Shown here: piece after piece, positions 42,449 to 47,111 of the stretch
How positions within the stretch are numbered: position 1 is the stretch's first letter
How the letters are laid out: each line of letters begins with the position of its first letter
Assembly (NCBI GenBank): GCA_038230275.1
Contig: JBBRNO010000039.1
Coordinates: 1-47,111 of the forward strand
DNA length: 47,111 nt
Reading direction: 5' to 3'
From: JANXXV01 sp038230275
Lineage (GTDB): Bacteria; Acidobacteriota; Terriglobia; Bryobacterales; Bryobacteraceae
Position numbers and translations under genes: made by a program
The notes under the pieces: model-generated
What the model was told of the DNA's origin: nothing
The model's database searches: none
The model's input: only the letters and a program-made list of their open reading frames with translations

Positions 42449-45283
42449 ATGGATTTGAAAGACCTCGATTTGAAGAAAACCGTGAACCTTCCGCGGACCG
42501 ATTTCCCAATGAAGGCGAACCTGGCCCAAGCTGAACCTAAACTGCTGGAACGATGGGAGAAATCGCAGCTGTACCAGCAGATTCGCAAAGCGCGCGCCGG
42601 CAGGCCCAAGTACGTCTTGCACGACGGTCCGCCCTACGCCAACGGCAATATCCACCTGGGCCACGTTTTCAACAAGGCACTGAAGGATTTCATTGTGAAG
42701 TCGAAGACCATGTCCGGCTTCGATTCCCCCTACGTTCCAGGATGGGATTGCCACGGCCTGCCCATCGAGATCAAAGTCGACGGCGAACTCGGATCGAAGA
42801 AGGCGAAGATGTCGGCCGTGGAGATTCGCCAGGCTTGCCGCAAGTACGCCACCAAGTACGTCGAGCTGCAGAAGAAGGACTTCCAGCGCCTGGGCATCTT
42901 CGGCGAATGGGATCATCCGTATCTGACGATGACGGCGAAGTACCAATCCACCATCGCCGGGGCCTTCGTCGATTTTCTCGATCAAGGCTATATCTACAAA
43001 GGCCTGAAGCCGGTCAACTGGTGTTTGAATGACCGCACTGCGTTGGCCGAGGCGGAAGTGGAGTACGAAAACCACACGAGCTCGTCTATTTGGGTTCGTT
43101 TCGTAATGACCTCGGACCCGGCCAAGATTGCTCCGGAGCTCGCCGGGAAGCGCACTTACGGCCTGATCTGGACCACCACGCCGTGGACCATTCCGGCGAA
43201 CCTGGCCATTGCTTATCATCCAAAATTCGACTACGTCGCCGTGGACGTTGCCGGAGATGTCTATATCGTCGCCGCGGACCTGCTGAAATCGGTTGCCGAA
43301 AAACTCGGCTGGCCGGATTACCAGATCCTGGCCACCTTCGCCGGCGACCGGCTGGAAGGCGCGGTATTCCGCCACCCGTTCCTCGATCGCGATTCGGTAG
43401 GGATTCTGGGCGATCACGTGACTTTAGAGCAGGGAACCGGCGCGGTTCACACCGCACCCGGGCATGGGCACGAAGATTACGTCGCGGCCCGGCAGTACGG
43501 CATTGAGACGTATTGTCCGGTGGACGCAGGCGGCCGCTTTTATCACGCCGAAGTCTCCGCCGGACGCTTGCCCGAGGAGTTGATCGGGAAGACCGTGTGG
43601 GAAGCCAATCCCCTGGTGATCGAGATCTTGAAGGGCACCGGCGCGCTCCTGGGAATGCAGAAGGTTGAGCATAGTTATCCGCATTGCTGGCGCTGCCATA
43701 AACCGACTATCTTCCGTGCCACCGAACAATGGTTCATCGGGATGGAGCGCAACAACCTTCGCACCCGCGCCCTGGAGGCGATCCGCAACATCAAATGGAT
43801 GCCGGCCTGGGGCGGAGACCGCATGTACAACATGATCGCCAGCCGCCCGGATTGGTGCATCTCGCGCCAGCGGATCTGGGGCGTCCCGATCGTCGTATTC
43901 TACTGCGACGGCTGCCGCGAACCGCTGACTGACAAGAAGATTCTGGATGGCGTAGTAGCGCTGTTTGCCGAACATACGGCCGATGTCTGGTACGACCGCA
44001 CGGCCGCTGAGCTGATGCCCGCCGGGACCACCTGCGGCAAATGTGGTGGCGGAGCTTTCTCGAAAGAGACAGACATTCTGGACGTCTGGTTCGACTCCGG
44101 GTCAAGCCATCTCGCCGTGTTGGGCCATAGCGACGAACTGCCGTGGCCGGCCGATCTGTACCTCGAAGGCGGCGACCAGTTTCGCGGTTGGTTCCACAGC
44201 TCGTTATTGGTGGGTATCGGGTTGAAGGGTGCGTCTCCGTATCGCGAGTGCGCGACTAACGGCTGGACGCTGGACGGAGAAGGCAAGGCGATGTCGAAGT
44301 CCGTCGGCAACGTGATTGAGCCGGACAAGATCATCAAGCAGCATGGAGCGGAACTGCTGCGATTGTGGGTGGCGTCCGTTGAGTTCAACGAAGATGTGCG
44401 GCTGTCCGATACCATCCTGGCACGCCTGACCGAGGCTTACCGGAAGCTGCGGAACACGTTCCGGTTTGCGCTGGGGAACCTGGGTGAATTCGATCCGGCG
44501 GTGGATTCGCTCGCTGCCGGCGAACTGCTCGAAATCGATCAGTGGATCTTGTTCCAGGCCGAGGAAGTCGTGCGCAAAAGCCGCGCCTGGTACGAGGATT
44601 TCGCGTTCCATAAGATGTACCACGACGTGTACGATTTTGCCACGTCGGATCTGAGCGCGGTCTACTTTGACATTGTGAAAGACCGGCTTTATACCGCGGC
44701 TCCGAAATCGAAAGCCCGGCGCAGTGCGCAGACCGCGCTTTATCGCATCAACTACGCGCTGGTGCGGCTGCTGGCGCCGATTCTGACGTTCACCGCGGAG
44801 GAAGTCTGGAGCAGCATGCGGCATTCGGCTGGTGAGCCGGACAGTGTCCACCTGGCGCTGCTTCCAGAACCCGAAGAGTTGACGGCCGGTTTGACCGATG
44901 CGCAGCGTGACCGCGCGGCCAACTGGCACCGGCTGATGGAAGTTCGCGCACAGGTATTGAAAAGCCTGGAGGTGGCGCGGCAGGAGAAGTTCATTGGCGC
45001 GCCGCTGGAAGCGCATGTACACATCGCCGCCAATGGCGACGTCTATCCATTGTTGAACGAGTATGCGAAAGATCTGCCGGGGCTGTTTATCGTCTCGCAG
45101 GTGGATCTGGAAAATCGCGCCGATGGTGCGACAGGCGACGCGTTATCCGTGAAGATCGGACGGGCGGAAGGAATCAAGTGCGAGCGCTGCTGGAAATACA
45201 CCACGGATGTGGGATCGGCCCCGGCCTTCCCAACCGTCTGTGCCGCTTGCGCCGGGGCCCTCTCGGAGATGGAGCTGGGTTAG
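42449..45283 (+). CDS. ileS: Isoleucyl-tRNA synthetase
   Basis: A 944-residue class I aminoacyl-tRNA synthetase that charges tRNA-Ile and edits Val-tRNA-Ile. The HIGH-type motif is 'PPYANGNIHLGHV' (about residue 65), the editing domain contains 'IWTTTPWTIPANLAI' and 'VHTAPGHGHEDY', the KMSKS motif is 'GKAMSKSVGN' (about residue 613), and the C-terminal zinc finger is 'CERCWKYTTDVG' with 'CAACAG'. Full length of the bacterial zinc-containing type. First gene of ileS-lspA-lgt; a TAATAG element lies just upstream. Confidence 0.98.
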   Translation: MDLKDLDLKKTVNLPRTDFPMKANLAQAEPKLLERWEKSQLYQQIRKARAGRPKYVLHDGPPYANGNIHLGHVFNKALKDFIVKSKTMSGFDSPYVPGWDCHGLPIEIKVDGELGSKKAKMSAVEIRQACRKYATKYVELQKKDFQRLGIFGEWDHPYLTMTAKYQSTIAGAFVDFLDQGYIYKGLKPVNWCLNDRTALAEAEVEYENHTSSSIWVRFVMTSDPAKIAPELAGKRTYGLIWTTTPWTIPANLAIAYHPKFDYVAVDVAGDVYIVAADLLKSVAEKLGWPDYQILATFAGDRLEGAVFRHPFLDRDSVGILGDHVTLEQGTGAVHTAPGHGHEDYVAARQYGIETYCPVDAGGRFYHAEVSAGRLPEELIGKTVWEANPLVIEILKGTGALLGMQKVEHSYPHCWRCHKPTIFRATEQWFIGMERNNLRTRALEAIRNIKWMPAWGGDRMYNMIASRPDWCISRQRIWGVPIVVFYCDGCREPLTDKKILDGVVALFAEHTADVWYDRTAAELMPAGTTCGKCGGGAFSKETDILDVWFDSGSSHLAVLGHSDELPWPADLYLEGGDQFRGWFHSSLLVGIGLKGASPYRECATNGWTLDGEGKAMSKSVGNVIEPDKIIKQHGAELLRLWVASVEFNEDVRLSDTILARLTEAYRKLRNTFRFALGNLGEFDPAVDSLAAGELLEIDQWILFQAEEVVRKSRAWYEDFAFHKMYHDVYDFATSDLSAVYFDIVKDRLYTAAPKSKARRSAQTALYRINYALVRLLAPILTFTAEEVWSSMRHSAGEPDSVHLALLPEPEELTAGLTDAQRDRAANWHRLMEVRAQVLKSLEVARQEKFIGAPLEAHVHIAANGDVYPLLNEYAKDLPGLFIVSQVDLENRADGATGDALSVKIGRAEGIKCERCWKYTTDVGSAPAFPTVCAACAGALSEMELG

Positions 45284-45290
45284 AGCGGTC

Positions 45291-45791
45291 ATGACTGCAC
45301 GAATCTGGTCTCTGTTGATCGCCGCGCTGGTCTTCGTTCTGGATCGCGCGACGAAGGTCTTGATCGAACGGAATGTCTCCATCTGGGATACGCACAGCGT
45401 CATTCCCGGATTTTTTAATATCGTCCACACCAAGAACCGCGGCGCGGCGTTCGGAATGTTCTCCGACGGAACCAGCGAAGTGCGCACGTTCCTGCTAATC
45501 GGCGTCTCGGTTGCCGTGCTGATTTTCGTGGCGGTGCTGCTGTTGCAACCGTCGCGCGCCGGCTTCTCCGGTTCACGCGCTACGATGATTGGCTTGAGTC
45601 TGGTGCTGGGCGGCGCGATTGGGAATATCTACGACCGTATCGTAAGTGGGATGGTGACGGATTTTCTGGAGTTCTACGTGGGACAATGGCATTTCGCTGC
45701 GTTCAATGTAGCTGACAGCGCGATCACTGTGGGTGCGGGACTGTTGCTACTGGACATGTGGATGTCGCGAAAGCAGGCGGTGCAGGCTTAA
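45291..45791 (+). CDS. lspA: Lipoprotein signal peptidase II
   Basis: A 166-residue inner-membrane aspartyl protease that removes prolipoprotein signal peptides. Four helices; the catalytic Asp residues are in 'GGAIGNIYDRIVSGMVTDFL' and 'FNVADSAITVGAGLLLLD'. ATG 45291 follows the ileS stop by 7 bases; an earlier in-frame ATG lies inside ileS and is rejected. Overlaps lgt by one base (TAATG). Confidence 0.95.
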   Translation: MTARIWSLLIAALVFVLDRATKVLIERNVSIWDTHSVIPGFFNIVHTKNRGAAFGMFSDGTSEVRTFLLIGVSVAVLIFVAVLLLQPSRAGFSGSRATMIGLSLVLGGAIGNIYDRIVSGMVTDFLEFYVGQWHFAAFNVADSAITVGAGLLLLDMWMSRKQAVQA

Positions 45792-46576
45792 TGTTTCCCA
45801 AGATTATCAGTTACGGCGATTTCTTCCTTCCCACCTACGGCGTGATGGTGGCGCTGGCCTTTCTGGCCGCGCTCTGGATCATCGGGCGTCTTGGCCGCGA
45901 GGCGCAGTTGCCGGCCGAGCCGTTGATGAATCTGGGCATCTATTGCGCGCTGGCGGGGATGCTGGGCGCTAAGCTGATGATGTTTGCGTTCGACTGGCAG
46001 ATCTATTGGAACGATCCGCGCCAGATCTTCTCTCGCGAAACCTTGCAGGCGATGGGTGTCTACCAGGGCGGCCTCATCCTTGCGGTGCTGACGGCGGTTC
46101 TCTATATGCGGCACGCTAAGCTGCCGCCGTTGGTCACCTCCGATGTATTTGCGCCGGGGTTGGCGCTGGGACACGCCATTGGCAGAATTGGTTGCTTTGC
46201 GGCCGGCTGTTGCTGGGGCAAGGAATGCGCGCGGCCCTGGGCTGTGACTTTCACCAATCCCGATGCGCGCCAGCTGACGGGCGTTCCGCTGGGTGTGCCG
46301 CTGCATCCCACGCAGCTTTACGAATCACTGGCCGAGGCGCTGATCTTCGTCTATCTTTACCGCCGCTTCCACCAGCCGCACCGCGAAGGCTCCATCATCG
46401 GACTGTATCTGATCCTCTATTCGACGGTGCGCTTTGCGGTGGAATTCGTGCGCAATCACGAACAGGCGCTGCCGTTCAACGGGCCGCTGTCGTTGACGCA
46501 ATGGATCTCACTGGCAACCTTGGCCGCCGGCATTTGGCTGACTCTGCATAAGCGCCCCCAAGCGGTTACTGCATAA
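45791..46576 (+). CDS. lgt: Prolipoprotein diacylglyceryl transferase, Cys-rich signature variant
   Basis: A 261-residue membrane enzyme that transfers diacylglycerol to the lipobox cysteine. The family's GRIGNFxNGE signature is here 'GRIGCFAAGCCWGKEC', and the usual FHGG is 'VYQGG'; both variants belong to a known divergent branch. The end 'IGLYLILYSTVRFAVEFVR' with its Arg and the later 'HEQALPF' is conserved. Start ATG 45791 overlaps the lspA stop. Confidence 0.9.
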   Translation: MFPKIISYGDFFLPTYGVMVALAFLAALWIIGRLGREAQLPAEPLMNLGIYCALAGMLGAKLMMFAFDWQIYWNDPRQIFSRETLQAMGVYQGGLILAVLTAVLYMRHAKLPPLVTSDVFAPGLALGHAIGRIGCFAAGCCWGKECARPWAVTFTNPDARQLTGVPLGVPLHPTQLYESLAEALIFVYLYRRFHQPHREGSIIGLYLILYSTVRFAVEFVRNHEQALPFNGPLSLTQWISLATLAAGIWLTLHKRPQAVTA

Positions 46577-46583
46577 TACAAGG

Positions 46584-47111
46584 ATGGCCATTGTCCATCC
46601 TTTCCAACCGTACCGTTACAGCGAGAAGGCCGGCGACTTGAATGATCTGGTCACTCAGCCCTATGACAAGATCAATCCGGCGCTGCAGGCGCGCTATCTG
46701 CAGCGCAGCCCCTACAACCTGGTACGCGTGATTTTGGGGGAGCGGTTTGCGGCTGATAACGATCAGAACAATGTCTACATCCGGTCGGCCAACTTCTTCA
46801 ACGCCTGGATCGCCGACGGTATTCTGACTCGGGAGACCGAACCCAGCCTGTACGCCTACTACCAGGAATTCACGGTGCCGGATAGCGGGGAGAAACTGGT
46901 CCGCAAAGGATTCATCGGATTGGGCGCGGTGACGCCGTACTCGGAGCGGGTGGTGCACCGGCATGAGCAAACGCTATCGGGTCCGAAGAAGGACCGGCGG
47001 CAGGTTCTGGAACACACACGGGCGCACTTCGGGCAGATCTTCATGGTCTATTCCGATGTGGATTGCCAGGTGGACGGGCTCTTGGATGCAGCTGCCAGCG
47101 GGACGCCGGTG
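46584..47111 (+). CDS. DUF1015-family protein (cut by window end)
   Basis: The first 176 residues of a longer protein: 'HPFQPYRYSEKAGDLNDLVT', 'QPYDKINPALQARYLQRSP', 'ERVVHRHEQTLSGPKKDR'. These match the N-terminus of DUF1015 proteins (about 400 residues; proposed nucleoside-kinase-like or SerK-type, not established here). ATG 46584 follows AAGG and lies 7 bases after lgt. Confidence 0.85.
   Translation, partial: MAIVHPFQPYRYSEKAGDLNDLVTQPYDKINPALQARYLQRSPYNLVRVILGERFAADNDQNNVYIRSANFFNAWIADGILTRETEPSLYAYYQEFTVPDSGEKLVRKGFIGLGAVTPYSERVVHRHEQTLSGPKKDRRQVLEHTRAHFGQIFMVYSDVDCQVDGLLDAAASGTPV

Noticed and set aside
44204..45022. Minus-strand open frame inside ileS
   Set aside because: Antisense shadow of ileS; no motif and no start context.
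1..47111. CRISPR arrays, tRNA, rRNA, insertion sequences or prophage
   Set aside because: No regularly spaced repeats, no tRNA-like cloverleaf in the short intergenic gaps, and no transposase, integrase or terminal inverted repeats were seen by eye; a tRNAscan/ISfinder run would settle it.

Overview
The window reads as GC-rich chromosomal DNA of an Acidobacteriota bacterium, most likely in the Solibacter/Bryobacter neighbourhood. This is inferred from family content, not from a database search: a very large Oar-type TonB-dependent receptor with an N-terminal carboxypeptidase-like domain, hopanoid tailoring genes, PEP-CTERM proteins, an unusual System I cytochrome c maturation locus, many Tat-type signals of the 'RRTF/RRSF' kind, and several lone secreted TPR/HEAT proteins. 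No rRNA, tRNA, CRISPR array, phage or complete insertion sequence was seen; the region looks like core genome with small patches of gene decay.

Layout. 1-4.5 kb (+): a coiled-coil/GAF-like protein, a soluble lytic transglycosylase and a class I/II aminotransferase, each overlapping the next. 4.5-9.4 kb (-): an orphan multi-pass membrane protein with a C-terminal helical repeat region, then the Oar-like receptor. 9.5-10.8 kb (+): a YprB-type exonuclease. 10.8-19.7 kb (-): a gene remnant, alanine dehydrogenase coupled to a secreted basic peptidoglycan-binding protein, HtrA, an EamA transporter, an M20 peptidase, a Xre-RES toxin-antitoxin pair with a frameshifted toxin, a ring-cleaving dioxygenase-type protein and two DUF3592-like zinc-ribbon membrane proteins. 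19.7-24.8 kb (+): a compact ccm operon (ccmE, ccmF, ccmH, a CcmI-like zinc-ribbon protein, a carboxypeptidase-regulatory-like membrane protein, ccmA). 24.9-25.7 kb (+): a HEAT-repeat protein. 25.7-31.7 kb (-): a FitA/VapB-VapC pair whose toxin carries an early stop, and a tightly overlapping hopanoid operon (hpnJ, two small EamA/ArnEF-like membrane proteins, hpnI, a TIM-barrel glycoside-hydrolase-like protein, an exported aldo/keto reductase). 31.8-35.7 kb: a RseB/LolA-like secreted protein, a FlK-like thioesterase with an exported amidohydrolase, a hypothetical protein and a Yip1/TPR membrane protein. 36.3-40.8 kb (+): PhoD phosphatase, a decay patch with two truncated genes abutting tail to tail, and a YjhG/YagF-type dehydratase. 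41-42.4 kb (+): two paralogous PEP-CTERM proteins with a shared four-cysteine pattern and a strong terminator. 42.4-47.1 kb (+): ileS-lspA-lgt and a DUF1015-type gene cut by the window edge.

The strongest leads are the hopanoid operon, where four of the five junctions are 4-base start/stop overlaps and which contains a two-subunit small-transporter pair resembling the ArnE/ArnF flippase arrangement; the ccm locus with a CxxxY-type CcmE and a cysteine-rich CcmH; two independent toxin-antitoxin modules in which the antitoxin is intact and the toxin is broken; and the orphan membrane protein of the kind that elsewhere carries signalling or conflict-system domains.
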